From contig NZ_JBHSFQ010000002.1 in assembly GCF_042653925.1 (NCBI RefSeq), positions 310,001-374,000 of the forward strand: 64,000 nt of DNA, written 5' to 3'. The stretch comes from Nocardiopsis_B mangrovi. Lineage in GTDB: Bacteria > Actinomycetota > Actinomycetes > Streptosporangiales > Streptosporangiaceae. A program made the translations under genes and the position numbers. The stretch's first letter is position 1; the number at the start of each line of letters is the position of its first letter. Under the pieces are notes generated by a model. That model was not told the origin of the DNA and searched no databases. It saw nothing but the letters and a program-made list of their open reading frames with translations. This document shows, piece after piece, positions 10,223-22,210 of the stretch.

Positions 10223-10472
10223 CTGCCGTCCGCCCCTCGGCCGTCGCGGGGGCGGGTGCCGGAGTGCGAGGCGGCCGGACCCGGGGGGATGTGGTCTCCG
10301 GCCGCCTCACGGGGATCCCCGGACACGCGGCGGCGGCCGGGAGAACCGGTTCCAAATTAGCCCGGTACGCGCCGTGGGGCGGGGGGTTTCCGCCCCGGCG
10401 TCCCATCCCGTGAGCGAATCGTGACGCGGACCGCGCCCGCCCCGCGCCCGCCGGCACCGCCGCGGCCCGGTG

Positions 10473-11219
10473 TCAGCCCGAGGAGTACACGACGAACGAC
10501 ACCGCGATGTAGTGGCAGATGAAGGCCGCGATCGTCAGCGAGTGGAAGATCTCGTGGAACCCGAACCAGCGCGGCGCGGGGTCGGGCCGCTTCGCCCCGT
10601 AGACCACGGCGCCTCCGCTGTAGAGCAGGCCGCCGGCCAGGACGAGGATCCAGGCCGCGGGGTGCGTGCCCCCGATCAGCTGGGGGATGAACAGGACCGC
10701 GACCCAGCCGATCGCCAGGTAGAGCGCCGTCGACAGCCATCGGGGGGCGTTCAGCCAGAACATCTTGAACAGCACCCCGGCGACGGCCCCGCCCCAGATC
10801 AGCGCCAGCATCGCGGTGCGCAGCGCGCCGTCGAGGACCAGCACCACGAAGGGGGTGTAGGTCCCGGCGATGATGAAGTAGATGTTGGAGTGGTCCATGC
10901 GGCGCAGGACCGCCATCCCGCGCCGCGACCACCGGCCGACGTGGTAGACCGCCGAGGTGCTGAACAGCAGCACCGAGCTGAGCGCGTAGATGGCGCTGGC
11001 GATGCGCCCGGGGGTCCCGGGGGCCAGGCAGACCAGCACGATCCCCGCCGCCAGTGCGACCGGGGCGGTCCCCAGGTGCAGCCAGCCGCGCAATCGCGGC
11101 TTGACCGCTTCGAGGAGGTCGGCCGCGACGGCCCTCGGGCCGTCGGCGGGGGGATGCTGTGCGCCGGGGGCGTCGTCGTGGTGGCGTGTGGCCGCGTCGC
11201 CGGACTGCTGTGCGGGCAC
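10473..11219 (-). CDS. trhA: PAQR family membrane protein TrhA (hemolysin III family)
   Basis: A 248-residue protein with about 40 polar residues and then seven hydrophobic segments. The conserved metal-type residues of the family are present: SAVYH, HSNIYFIIAGTYTP and near the end HEIFHSLTIAAFICH. In other bacteria TrhA affects membrane energetics and lipid homeostasis; the catalytic role is still debated. The GTG at 11219 has GAGGA five bases upstream. A 12- to 18-base palindrome sits about 90 bases before it. Confidence 0.85.
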   Translation of the reverse strand: MPAQQSGDAATRHHDDAPGAQHPPADGPRAVAADLLEAVKPRLRGWLHLGTAPVALAAGIVLVCLAPGTPGRIASAIYALSSVLLFSTSAVYHVGRWSRRGMAVLRRMDHSNIYFIIAGTYTPFVVLVLDGALRTAMLALIWGGAVAGVLFKMFWLNAPRWLSTALYLAIGWVAVLFIPQLIGGTHPAAWILVLAGGLLYSGGAVVYGAKRPDPAPRWFGFHEIFHSLTIAAFICHYIAVSFVVYSSG

Positions 11220-11308
11220 CTGTCCTCATCTCCATCGCGTCGTCGCGGGGGGGCGGCCGGGATGGGGGCGCCGTGCCCGGCGCGGCCGGTCCCGCCTCCC
11301 CGAACTCT

Positions 11309-11326
11309 ACTTACGGGACCGTAGGT
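11309..11326. promoter_or_regulatory. Palindrome of TetR-operator type
   Basis: ACTTACGGGACCGTAGGT is an 18-base imperfect palindrome with a 12-base core TACGG-GA-CCGTA. It lies between trhA and the ppdK promoter. It resembles TetR-family operators, but no regulator gene is adjacent. Confidence 0.4.
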
Positions 11327-11500
11327 TACCAGTGGGTATCCGTGTGGTCCTCCGCACAGCGAAGATGCGACTCTCGGGTTCGTGGACCAGTGTCGGCGCC
11401 CACTGCCTGCTACTTTGCTACATAACTCGCTGACCTGGGGATTCGTCGAGACCGTCGGGGTTCCACCGCCGCCGTTACGGGGTGGTTTCGGCGATCATTC

Positions 11501-11530
11501 TTGAACCATTGGTCTACACCTGTCTACGAT
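11501..11530 (+). promoter_or_regulatory. Promoter of ppdK
   Basis: TTGAAC (11501-11506), an 18-base spacer and TACGAT (11525-11530) form a good principal-sigma promoter. The 5' leader to the ppdK GTG would be about 130 bases. Confidence 0.6.
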
Positions 11531-11665
11531 GCCTGAACTGGGAGAACGCCGTTTAGGTGGCTCTCGTGGAAGAGTTTGCGGACCGCTCTGGGTAGAGTCG
11601 CGCGCAATTCGAGGTCGAGTGGCAGCACCGGTCATGGCCGGTCTTCTAGCAGCAGGGAGCCTCCC

Positions 11666-14344
<2,679 letters not shown>

Positions 14345-14356
14345 CGAGCGGGACCA

Positions 14357-14382
14357 GCGGGGGCGCGGTGCGGCGCCCCCGC
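14357..14382 (+). terminator. Terminator after ppdK
   Basis: A 10-bp perfect stem (14357-14366 with 14373-14382), 6-base loop, followed by GCTTTCCCC, 13 bases after the ppdK stop. Confidence 0.75.
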
Positions 14383-14568
14383 GCTTTCCCCGGCGCGAAC
14401 GCGCCCCTCGCGCGATCGCGCCGTGACCTCGCCGTGACATACACTTGGCCGCGACGCGCGGGGAGCCGGCTTTCCCCCGCGAGCCCTGCCGGAGGCGGCG
14501 CCGGAACGTCTCCGGCGGCCCCCGGTGTCGGCTATCGTCAGGGCATCCGTCCATCTGTGTGGGGGTGA

Positions 14569-15630
14569 GTGGTGCGGACAGCGGGGGATGAGCGCGGCGA
14601 TGGGCCGCCGGACGGCGGTCCGGCCACGCCCGGCCCAGAGGCCACCCGGGCGTTCACCCGCGGCCCCTCCGGAGCAGGCGATACCGCCGCGCACGGCCGC
14701 GATCGCGCCCCCGGCGCGCCGCCGCAGGGCCCCTCCGGCGGCTCGGACGCCTGGGGCGGACCCGCCGACGACCTCCGAACCCGCACGTTCACCCGGCCCG
14801 CCGGCGACGCCCCCGGCGACCGCTACGGCGACGCCCCGGGTGCCGACCGCACCCGCGTGTTCACCCGGCCGGCCGGCGGTGAGCCCGCCGACCCCTATGA
14901 GGACGATCCGGGCGCCGATCGCACCCGCACGTTCACCCGGCCCGAGACCCGCCGCGCCCCGCGCGGCCCCGCGCGGCCCCCGCTGCCGCGCTCCCGGCCC
15001 GGCCGCCGCCGGTTCCGGTGGGGACGGCTCGTCGCCCTCGTCGTCCTGGTGGCGATCGCCCTGCCCCCCGGCACCTGGGCCTGGGTGTGGTACACGGCCC
15101 GCATGGACGACCGCCCCACCTCCGACGCGATCGTCGTCCTGGGCGCCAGCCAGTACAACGGGAACCCGTCACCGATCTTCGAGGCCCGCCTCCAGCACGC
15201 CGCCGACCTCTACGCCGAAGGCGTCGCCCCCGTCATCGTCACCGTCGGCGGCAACCAGCCGGGCGACAACTTCACCGAGGCCGGCAGCGGCCGCGACTGG
15301 CTGGTCGCCGCCCGGGGCGTCCCGGCCGCGCAGGTCGTCGCCATCGGCGAGGGCAGCGACACCCTCCAGAGCATCGAGGCCGTGGCACGCGTCTTCGACG
15401 ACCGCGGGTGGGGCTCGGCGGTGATCGTCAGCGACCCCTGGCACAGCCTGCGGTCGAAGGTCATGGCCGACGACTTCGGCATCGAGGCCGCCACCTCTCC
15501 GTCCCGCTCCGGTCCCGCGGTGCTGGAGCGCGAGACCCAGCTCTGGTACATCACCCGCGAGACCGCGTCGCTCTGGTACTACTGGATCTTCGGCGACAGC
15601 AGCGACATCGAGGTCGACGCCGCCAGCTGA
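14569..15630 (+). CDS. Membrane-anchored YdcF/DUF218 family protein
   Basis: A 353-residue protein in three parts. Residues 1-130 are disordered, rich in Asp, Gly, Pro and Thr, and hold three spaced copies of a TRxFTRP motif. One membrane segment follows (VALVVLVAIALPPGTWAWVW). The C-terminal domain is DUF218: DAIVVLGASQYNGNPSPIF, LYAEGVAPVIVTVGG and SDTLQSIE, with VIVSDPWHS late. In characterised relatives (SanA, ElyC, YdcF) this domain acts at the cell envelope; the substrate is unknown. The start GTG 14569 (or the next GTG) has GGGGGTGAG before it. dgt begins 44 bases downstream, so the two are probably co-transcribed. Confidence 0.75.
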   Translation: MVRTAGDERGDGPPDGGPATPGPEATRAFTRGPSGAGDTAAHGRDRAPGAPPQGPSGGSDAWGGPADDLRTRTFTRPAGDAPGDRYGDAPGADRTRVFTRPAGGEPADPYEDDPGADRTRTFTRPETRRAPRGPARPPLPRSRPGRRRFRWGRLVALVVLVAIALPPGTWAWVWYTARMDDRPTSDAIVVLGASQYNGNPSPIFEARLQHAADLYAEGVAPVIVTVGGNQPGDNFTEAGSGRDWLVAARGVPAAQVVAIGEGSDTLQSIEAVARVFDDRGWGSAVIVSDPWHSLRSKVMADDFGIEAATSPSRSGPAVLERETQLWYITRETASLWYYWIFGDSSDIEVDAAS

Positions 15631-15674
15631 GGCGGCCTCCGCCCCGCGGACCGCACGAGCGCCGAGGACCCACC

Positions 15675-16934
15675 ATGGCAGACACCTCCGAGGCCGTCCC
15701 GCCCGGATACGGGCCGGACGACCGGCGGCGCTGGGCCGCCGAACCGCCCAAGAACCGCGCCCGCGGCCCCTTCGAGCGCGACCGCGCGCGGGTGCTGCAC
15801 AGCTTCGCCCTGCGCCGGCTCGCCGCCAAGACACAGGTGGTGCAGCCGGGCGCGAGCGACTTCCCGCGCACCCGGCTCACCCATTCGCTGGAGTGCGCCC
15901 AGATCGGGCGCGAACTCGGCGCCGCGCTGGGCTGCGACCCCGACCTCGTCGAGGCGGCCTGCCTCGCCCACGACCTCGGCCACCCGCCGTTCGGCCACAA
16001 CGGCGAGACCGCGCTGGACGCCGCCGCCGCGGCCTGCGGGGGCTTCGAAGGCAACGCGCAGAGCCTGCGGCTGCTCACCCGGCTGGAGGGCAAGGTCGTC
16101 GTCGGCGGCGGCGATCGCCCGAGCAGCGCCGGCCTGAACCTCACGCGGGCGACGCTGGACGCCACCCTCAAGTACCCCTGGCCGCGAGGCGGGGGCGGCG
16201 GCAGCCGCAAGTTCAACCACTACCCCGACGACGCCCCCGTCTTCGGCTGGATCCGCGACGGCGCTCCCGAGGGGCGCACCTGCTTCGAGGCGCAGGTCAT
16301 GGACTGGTCCGACGACGTCGCCTACTCGGTGCACGACCTGGAGGACGCGCTCTACTCGGGGATGATCCGGGTGGGCGCGCTGCGCGGGCCCGGTGAGCGC
16401 GCCGAGGTGTGCGCCATCGCCGCCTCCGCCTACTGCGACGCCCCGGCCGGCGAGCTGGAGGAGGTCTTCCGCGACCTGCTGGCCGAGCCGTTCTGGCCGG
16501 CCGGGTTCGACGGGGGACTGGGGTCGCTGGCGGCGCTGAAGAACCTCACCAGCGAGCTGATCGGGCGCTTCTGCCGGGCCGCCGAGCGCGCCACCCGCGC
16601 GGCCCACGGCGGCGCCCCGCTCACCCGCTACTCCGCCGAGCTGGAGGTTCCGCGCCGTACCCTGCTGGAGTGCGCGCTGCTCAAGGCGCTGGCCGCGCAC
16701 TACGTCATGGCGCGCTCGGAGGCCCGGGAGTACCAGGCGCGCGAGCGCGAACTCATCGCGGAACTCGTCGACGCCGTGGCGGCGGGCGCGCCCCGCACCC
16801 TCGAACCCCCGTTCCGCGCAGCCCACGCCGCCGCCACCGACGACGCCGAGGCCCTCCGCGTCGTCATCGACCAGGTCGCCTCCCTCACCGACACCTCCGC
16901 CACCGCCTGGCACACCCGCCTGACGGCCCCCTGA
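15675..16934 (+). CDS. dgt: dGTP triphosphohydrolase-type HD enzyme
   Basis: A 419-residue HD-domain hydrolase that removes triphosphate from dGTP or other dNTPs. The HD metal motif is complete: TRLTHSLECAQIGR (H), CLAHDLGHPPFGHNGE (HD pair) and MDWSDDVAYSVHDLEDAL (last Asp). Length suits the short actinobacterial dgt form. ATG 15675 is preceded by GAGGACCC. In many actinomycetes this gene sits directly before dnaG; here dnaG is 17 kb further on, behind a sugar-utilisation block. Confidence 0.92.
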   Translation: MADTSEAVPPGYGPDDRRRWAAEPPKNRARGPFERDRARVLHSFALRRLAAKTQVVQPGASDFPRTRLTHSLECAQIGRELGAALGCDPDLVEAACLAHDLGHPPFGHNGETALDAAAAACGGFEGNAQSLRLLTRLEGKVVVGGGDRPSSAGLNLTRATLDATLKYPWPRGGGGGSRKFNHYPDDAPVFGWIRDGAPEGRTCFEAQVMDWSDDVAYSVHDLEDALYSGMIRVGALRGPGERAEVCAIAASAYCDAPAGELEEVFRDLLAEPFWPAGFDGGLGSLAALKNLTSELIGRFCRAAERATRAAHGGAPLTRYSAELEVPRRTLLECALLKALAAHYVMARSEAREYQARERELIAELVDAVAAGAPRTLEPPFRAAHAAATDDAEALRVVIDQVASLTDTSATAWHTRLTAP

Positions 16935-17161
16935 CCGCCGCGGCCGCCGGGCGGCCCTCCGCGGCGGCGGCCGGGCACCGGTGCGGTTCCGCTGCGCGGT
17001 CCCTGGCCGGGATCGGTGTGTCCGCGGCCGGGTCCGGGGGCGTGGCGGCCGGTGGTGGCGTCGGGTGTCCGTGCGTACACGCACCGTCCGACCGCGCCGG
17101 TCGCCGGCGGATCTGCGGCGCGGAGGCGCGCGGGCGTCGGGAAAGAAGCCGTGGACGCCTC

Positions 17162-17190
17162 TTGACGGTCGGATTTGTTAGCGCTAACAA
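17162..17190 (+). promoter_or_regulatory. Promoter and LacI-type operator O1
   Basis: TTGTTAGCGCTAACAA (17175-17190) is a perfect 16-base palindrome of LacI/GalR type. A TTGACG -35 box (17162-17167) lies just before it, with a weak TAACAA at -10 distance inside the palindrome. Bound repressor would cover the promoter of its own gene. Confidence 0.85.
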
Positions 17191-17246
17191 TGTTGCTCAC
17201 GTCACGTCGACGTTTCATCCGAGACGATCATGAGGTCGTGTTGCGC

Positions 17247-18275
17247 ATGCCGGTTTACAACGGGCGCACCCCCGTCATGGCGGATGTCGCGCGGCTCGCG
17301 GGGGTCTCCCACCAGACCGTCTCCCGCGTGCTCAACGGGCACCCCAATGTCAAGGCCGAGACCCAGCAGCGGGTCCAGGCGGCGATCGAGGAGCTGGGCT
17401 ACCGCCGCAACTCCTCCGCGCGGGCGCTGGTGACCCGCCGGACCCAGGTGATCGGGGCCGTCGCCTTCGACACCACGCTCTACGGCCCGGCCCAGACCCT
17501 CGCCGGGATCGAGCACGCCGCCCGCGCCGATGGATACTTCCTCAGCGTCGTCACCCTCCAGACCATCACCCGGCAGGCCGTGCGCGAGGCCATGGACTAC
17601 CTCGCCCAGCAGTCCGTCGAGGGCTACATCGTCATCGCCCCGCACCGCACCGTGGTCGAGGGGCTGGCCGACCAGCCCGCCGACCGACCGGTGGTCGCGG
17701 TCGAGGGCGGGCACGCACCCGACCTGCCCGTGGTCTGCGTGGACCAGGCCGGGGGAGCCCGCCTGGCGACCCGCCACCTGCTCGACCTCGGGCACCGCAC
17801 CGTCCACCACATCTCCGGGCCCCGCAACTGGCTGGAGGCCGAGGGCCGCATCACCGGCTGGCGGGCGACGCTGGAGGAGGCCGGGGTGCCCGTCCCCGAG
17901 GTCCGCTACGGCGACTGGCGGCCCCGATCCGGCTACGAGCTCGGGCGCGAACTCGCCCGCGATCCCGATGTCACGGCCGTCTTCGTCGGCAACGACCAGA
18001 TGGCGCTGGGCACCCTGCGCGCCTTCGCCGAAGCGGGGGTGCGCGTCCCCGAGGACGTCAGCGTCGCCGGGTTCGACGACATCCCCGAAGCCGAATTCCT
18101 GACCCCTCCGCTGACCACCGTCTCCCAGGACTTCAGCGAGGTCGGCCAGCGCAGCATCCGCCTCCTGCTCGACCTGCTCCGGCAGCCCGCGGGCGCCGGC
18201 GGTGGCAGGCCCGTTCACCATGTCGTCCCCGCCCGCCTGGTGCCCCGCGCCAGTACCGCGAACCGCCGACCCTAG
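17247..18275 (+). CDS. LacI family repressor of arabinose genes
   Basis: A 342-residue transcription factor. The N-terminal helix-turn-helix is classical (MADVARLAGVSHQTVSRVLNGHPNV), followed by the hinge helix (SARALVTRRT) and a periplasmic-binding-protein-like effector domain (VFVGNDQMALGTLRAFAEAG, PEDVSVAGFDDIPEAEF). ATG 17247 is chosen because GAGG lies 11 bases upstream; GTG 17238 and TTG 17241 in the same frame are alternatives. It starts the ara cluster; two matching operators flank it, one over its promoter and one in the start of araB. The effector is probably arabinose or a pathway intermediate (inferred from neighbours). Confidence 0.9.
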   Translation: MPVYNGRTPVMADVARLAGVSHQTVSRVLNGHPNVKAETQQRVQAAIEELGYRRNSSARALVTRRTQVIGAVAFDTTLYGPAQTLAGIEHAARADGYFLSVVTLQTITRQAVREAMDYLAQQSVEGYIVIAPHRTVVEGLADQPADRPVVAVEGGHAPDLPVVCVDQAGGARLATRHLLDLGHRTVHHISGPRNWLEAEGRITGWRATLEEAGVPVPEVRYGDWRPRSGYELGRELARDPDVTAVFVGNDQMALGTLRAFAEAGVRVPEDVSVAGFDDIPEAEFLTPPLTTVSQDFSEVGQRSIRLLLDLLRQPAGAGGGRPVHHVVPARLVPRASTANRRP

Positions 18276-18298
18276 CCCGACGGACCGAGGAGCCCCCC

Positions 18299-19981
18299 GT
18301 GAACGCGAATGTTAGCGCTAACAATGACGATGCCGTCGTCATCGGGATCGATTTCGGCACCCTCTCCGGCCGGGTCGTCGCCGTCCGCGTCCGCGACGGC
18401 GCCGAACTCGCCACCGCCGTCCACCCCTACGAGCACGGCGTCGTCTCCCGGACCCTGCCCGCGACCGGCGCCCCGCTCCCGCCCGACACCGCCCTCCAGG
18501 TCCCCGAGGACTACCGCGCGGTGCTGCGCAACGCCGTCCCCAAGGCACTGGCCGCCGGCGGCATCGCGCCGGAGCGCGTCATCGGCATCGGCACCGACTT
18601 CACCGCCTGCACCGTCCTGCCCGCCACCGCCACCGGTGTCCCGCTGTGCGAGCTCCCCGGTTTCGCCGACCGCCCCCACGCCTACCCCAAGCTGTGGAAG
18701 CACCACGCGGCCCAGGCCGAGGCCGACGAGATCAACGCCCTCGCCCGGCGGCGCGGCGAGGCGTGGCTGCCCCGTTACGGCGGGCGCGTCTCCGCCGAAT
18801 GGCAGTTCGCCAAAGGGCTCCAGGTCCTGCGCGAGGACCCCGAGGTCTACGACCACACCGACCGCTGGATCGAGGCCGCCGACTGGATCGTCTGGCAGCT
18901 GTGCGGCCGCGAGACCCGCAACGTCTGCGCCGCCGGGTACAAGGGCATCCACCAGGACGGCGCCTGGCCCACCCGCGACTACCTCGCCGAACTCGACCCC
19001 CGGTTCGCGCGGTTCGCCGAGGAGAAGGTCGCCCACCCGCTGTCGCAGCTCGGCGACCGCGCCGGCGGGCTGACCGCCGAGGCCGCCGCCTGGACCGGCC
19101 TGCCCGAGGGCACCGCCGTCGCCGTCGGCAACGTCGACGCCCACGTCACCGCGGCCGCGGCGCAGACCGTGGAACCCGGGCGGATGCTCGCGGTCATGGG
19201 CACCAGCACCTGCCACGTGATGAACGGCACCGGCTTCGCCGAGGTCCCGGGGATGTGCGGCGCCGTCCGCGACGGCATCGCCCCCGGCCTGTGGGGCTAC
19301 GAGGCCGGGCAGAGCGGTGTGGGCGACATCTTCGGCTGGCTGGCCGAGGGCTTCGCCCCGCCCGAGTACGTCCGCGAGGCGCGCGAGCAGGGCATCAGCG
19401 TGCACGACGTGCTCTCCCGGCGCGCCGCCGCGCAGCCGGTGGGCGGGCACGGCCTGGTCGCCCTGGACTGGCACAGCGGCAACCGGTCCGTGCTGGTCGA
19501 CCACGACCTCTCCGGGGTCATCGCCGGGATGACGCTGGCCACCCGGCCCGAAGACGTCTACCGCGCCCTGGTCGAGGCGACCGCGTTCGGCACCCGCACC
19601 ATCCTGGACGCCTTCGCCGGATCGGGGGTGCCGGTGGCGGAGCTGACGGTCGCCGGCGGCCTCAAGCGCAACGCGTTCGTGATGCGGATCTACGCCGACG
19701 TCCTCGGCCGCCCGCTGCACGTGGCCGACTCCGACGAGGCCCCCGCACTGGGCTCGGCCATCCACGCCGCCGTGGCCGCCGGGGCCCACCCCGACATCGC
19801 CGCCGCCTCCGCGGCCATGGGCAGCACCACCCGCGACGCCGTGCTGCCCGACCCCGGCCGCTCCGCCGCCTACGACGACCTCTACGCCGTCTACACCGAA
19901 CTCCACGACCACTTCGGCCGCGGCGGCAGCGACGCCCTGCACCGCCTGCGCGCCCTCCGCAACCAGAGCCTCAGCAGCTGA
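18299..19981 (+). CDS. araB: Ribulokinase
   Basis: A 560-residue FGGY sugar kinase that phosphorylates L-ribulose to L-ribulose 5-phosphate. The nucleotide-binding start VIGIDFGTLSGRVVAVRV, the substrate loop GTDFTACTVLP, GNVDAHVTAAAAQ, MGTSTCHV and the late VAGGLKRNAFVMRIYADVLG are all present. Length matches AraB. GTG 18299 has a GAGGA site. An intact LacI operator lies within codons 4-9, which makes the first residues (NANVSANNDD) an unusual extra. Genes araD and araA follow within nine bases and by overlap. Confidence 0.95.
   Translation: MNANVSANNDDAVVIGIDFGTLSGRVVAVRVRDGAELATAVHPYEHGVVSRTLPATGAPLPPDTALQVPEDYRAVLRNAVPKALAAGGIAPERVIGIGTDFTACTVLPATATGVPLCELPGFADRPHAYPKLWKHHAAQAEADEINALARRRGEAWLPRYGGRVSAEWQFAKGLQVLREDPEVYDHTDRWIEAADWIVWQLCGRETRNVCAAGYKGIHQDGAWPTRDYLAELDPRFARFAEEKVAHPLSQLGDRAGGLTAEAAAWTGLPEGTAVAVGNVDAHVTAAAAQTVEPGRMLAVMGTSTCHVMNGTGFAEVPGMCGAVRDGIAPGLWGYEAGQSGVGDIFGWLAEGFAPPEYVREAREQGISVHDVLSRRAAAQPVGGHGLVALDWHSGNRSVLVDHDLSGVIAGMTLATRPEDVYRALVEATAFGTRTILDAFAGSGVPVAELTVAGGLKRNAFVMRIYADVLGRPLHVADSDEAPALGSAIHAAVAAGAHPDIAAASAAMGSTTRDAVLPDPGRSAAYDDLYAVYTELHDHFGRGGSDALHRLRALRNQSLSS
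18310..18323. promoter_or_regulatory. LacI-type operator O2 inside araB
   Basis: TGTTAGCGCTAACA is a 14-base perfect palindrome, and with the next three bases (ATG) it is identical to 17 bases of O1. It lies 11 bases inside the araB coding region and 1.1 kb from O1, so it could act as a roadblock or in a repression loop. Confidence 0.85.
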
Positions 19982-19989
19982 AGGACGCC

Positions 19990-20673
19990 ATGACCGCCCT
20001 GCCCCCCGCAGCCGAGCACACCCGCGCCGAGGTGTGCGCCCTGCACGCCGAACTCCTGCGCTGGAACCTCGTCACCTGGACCAGCGGCAACATCTCCGCC
20101 CGCATCCCGGGCACCGACCTGATCGCCATCAAGCCCAGCGGGGTCACCTACGACGACCTCACCCCGGAGTCCATCGTCGTCTGCGACCTCAACGGCGCCG
20201 TGGCCGAGGGGCGGCACGCTCCCTCCAGCGACACCGACGCCCACGCCTACGTCTACCGCGCCATGCCCGAGGTCGGGGGGGTCGTGCACACCCACAGCCC
20301 CTACGCCACGGCCTGGGCCGCGCGCAACGAGCCCATCCCCTGCGCCATCACGGCCATGGCCGACGAGTTCGGCGACGACATCCCCGTCGGGCCGTTCGCC
20401 CTGATCGGCGGGGACGACATCGGCAAGGGGATCGTCGCGACGCTCTCCGGGCACCGCTCGCCCGCGGTCCTCATGAGCGGCCACGGCGTCTTCACCATCG
20501 GCCCGGACCCCAAGGCCGCGGTCAAGGCCGCGGTGATGTGCGAGGACGTCGCCCGCACCGTCCACCTGGCGCGGCAGAACGGTCCCGTCGAGCGCCTGCC
20601 CCAGCACCACATCGACGCCCTCTACGACCGCTACCAGAACGTCTACGGCCAGAGAAGAGGAACTGACTCGTGA
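19990..20673 (+). CDS. araD: L-ribulose-5-phosphate 4-epimerase
   Basis: A 227-residue class II aldolase-fold enzyme that converts L-ribulose 5-phosphate to D-xylulose 5-phosphate. It shows TWTSGNISAR, IKPSGVTYDDLTPE (phosphate site), GGVVHTHSPYATAWA with the zinc histidines, and VLMSGHGVFTIGPD with the third. Length is normal. ATG 19990 lies eight bases after the araB stop with AAGGA before it, and the stop overlaps the araA GTG. Confidence 0.95.
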   Translation: MTALPPAAEHTRAEVCALHAELLRWNLVTWTSGNISARIPGTDLIAIKPSGVTYDDLTPESIVVCDLNGAVAEGRHAPSSDTDAHAYVYRAMPEVGGVVHTHSPYATAWAARNEPIPCAITAMADEFGDDIPVGPFALIGGDDIGKGIVATLSGHRSPAVLMSGHGVFTIGPDPKAAVKAAVMCEDVARTVHLARQNGPVERLPQHHIDALYDRYQNVYGQRRGTDS

Positions 20674-22067
20674 CCGAACGCCTGCCCAGCATCGGGATCC
20701 TCGGCATCATGCAGCCGCTCTACGACGACATGATCCCCGGCATCACCGAGCACCAGGCCGCCTACGCGCGCCGCATCGCGGAGAGCCTGGCCGACGTCGC
20801 CGACTGCGTGGTCGGAGCGCCCGTCCGCGGGCGCGCCGACGCCGAGCGCGCGGTCCGCGGGTTCGAGAACGACGACCTCGACGGCGTCCTCGTCGTCATG
20901 CTCACCTACGGCCCCTCGCTGCGCGTCACCCGCGTGTTCGACCAGATGCGGCTGCCGGTCTGCCTGGCCAACATCCAGCCCGAGCCCGCGGTCACCCCGG
21001 CGTGGGACATGGACGACATGACGTACAACCAGGGCATCCACGGCGCCCAGGACACCGCGAACGCCATGGTGCGGGCCGGGCTGCCGTTCGACGTCGTGAC
21101 CGAGGAGTGGCCCAGCGCCGCGTTCGCCGAACGCGTGGGGCGCTGGGCGCGCGCCGCCCGCGCGGCCACCGCGTGGAAGCGGCTCCGGGTGGGCGTCTTC
21201 GGCTACGCCATGAACGGGATGGGCGACGCCCGGTTCGACGAGACCGCCCTCCTGCGCAAGCTCGGCCCCGAGATCGAGGTCATCGCCCCCGGGGAGCTGC
21301 ACCGCACCATGGCGGAGCTGCCCGGCTCGGCCGTGGCCGCGCTCATGGAGCGCGAGGACGCCGCGTTCGAGGTCGACGAGCGTCTGTCCAAGGAGGAGCG
21401 TGAGGACCACGCCCGCATGCAGCTGGGCATCGAGAAGCTGCTCGTCGAGCACGGCTGCGGCGCGTACTCCACGCACTTCGACGCCATCGCCGAGGACGGC
21501 CGCTTCGCCCGGCTGCCCATGGCCGCCGCCTCCAGCCTCATGGCCGAGGGCTACGGCTTCGCCGGGGAGGGCGACGTGCTGGCCGCCGCCGTCGTGCACG
21601 CCGGGCACCGGCTCGCCGGCGACGGCCACTTCACCGAGATGTACGCGATGGACTTCCCCACCGACTCCATCCTCATGAGCCACATGGGGGAGGGCAACTG
21701 GAAGGTGGCCCGCGACGACGAGCCCGTCCGGCTCATCAAGCGCCCCCTGGGCATCGGCGGCCTCGCCGACCCGCCGACCCTGCTGTTCCGCATCAAGCCG
21801 GGGCCCGCCACCATCGCCTCGCTGGTCTCCCTCGGCGGGGAGGACTTCCGGCTGGTCGTGGCCGAGGGGGAGGTGCTCGACTCCCAGCGGCTGCCGTCCC
21901 TGGAGATGCCCTACGGGCAGTTCCGGCCCGATTCCGGCATCCGCGGGTGCATGGACGGCTGGCTGCGCGCCGGGGGGACCCACCACATGGTCATGAACCT
22001 GGGCCGCACGGCCGCCGACTGGCAGGTGTTCTGTCGCCTCACCGGAATCGAGTTCGTGCGGGTCTGA
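20670..22067 (+). CDS. araA: L-arabinose isomerase family protein (actinobacterial short form)
   Basis: A 465-residue sugar isomerase that should turn L-arabinose into L-ribulose. It belongs to the L-fucose/L-arabinose isomerase fold: IGILGIMQPLYDDMIPG at the start, AWDMDDMTYNQGIHGAQDTANAM, GVFGYAMNGMGDARFDE, TEMYAMDFPTDSILMSHMGE and a late GGTHHMVMNLG. It is shorter than the roughly 500-residue E. coli type and differs in sequence, so the assignment rests on the fold and on the place after araB and araD. GTG 20670 overlaps the araD stop (GTGA), and an AGAGGA site precedes it. Confidence 0.85.
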   Translation: MTERLPSIGILGIMQPLYDDMIPGITEHQAAYARRIAESLADVADCVVGAPVRGRADAERAVRGFENDDLDGVLVVMLTYGPSLRVTRVFDQMRLPVCLANIQPEPAVTPAWDMDDMTYNQGIHGAQDTANAMVRAGLPFDVVTEEWPSAAFAERVGRWARAARAATAWKRLRVGVFGYAMNGMGDARFDETALLRKLGPEIEVIAPGELHRTMAELPGSAVAALMEREDAAFEVDERLSKEEREDHARMQLGIEKLLVEHGCGAYSTHFDAIAEDGRFARLPMAAASSLMAEGYGFAGEGDVLAAAVVHAGHRLAGDGHFTEMYAMDFPTDSILMSHMGEGNWKVARDDEPVRLIKRPLGIGGLADPPTLLFRIKPGPATIASLVSLGGEDFRLVVAEGEVLDSQRLPSLEMPYGQFRPDSGIRGCMDGWLRAGGTHHMVMNLGRTAADWQVFCRLTGIEFVRV

Positions 22068-22210
22068 CCCGCGGACCGGACCCGGCCCACCCGCGGCGCA
22101 CAGCGGCGGGCGGGCCGGGCCACGGCCCACAGAGGGGCGACGGCCCCGCCACCCACCGCGGCCCCCGGGGGAACGGCCGCACCGGCGCAGCACCAGGCAG
22201 AGGAGTTGCC

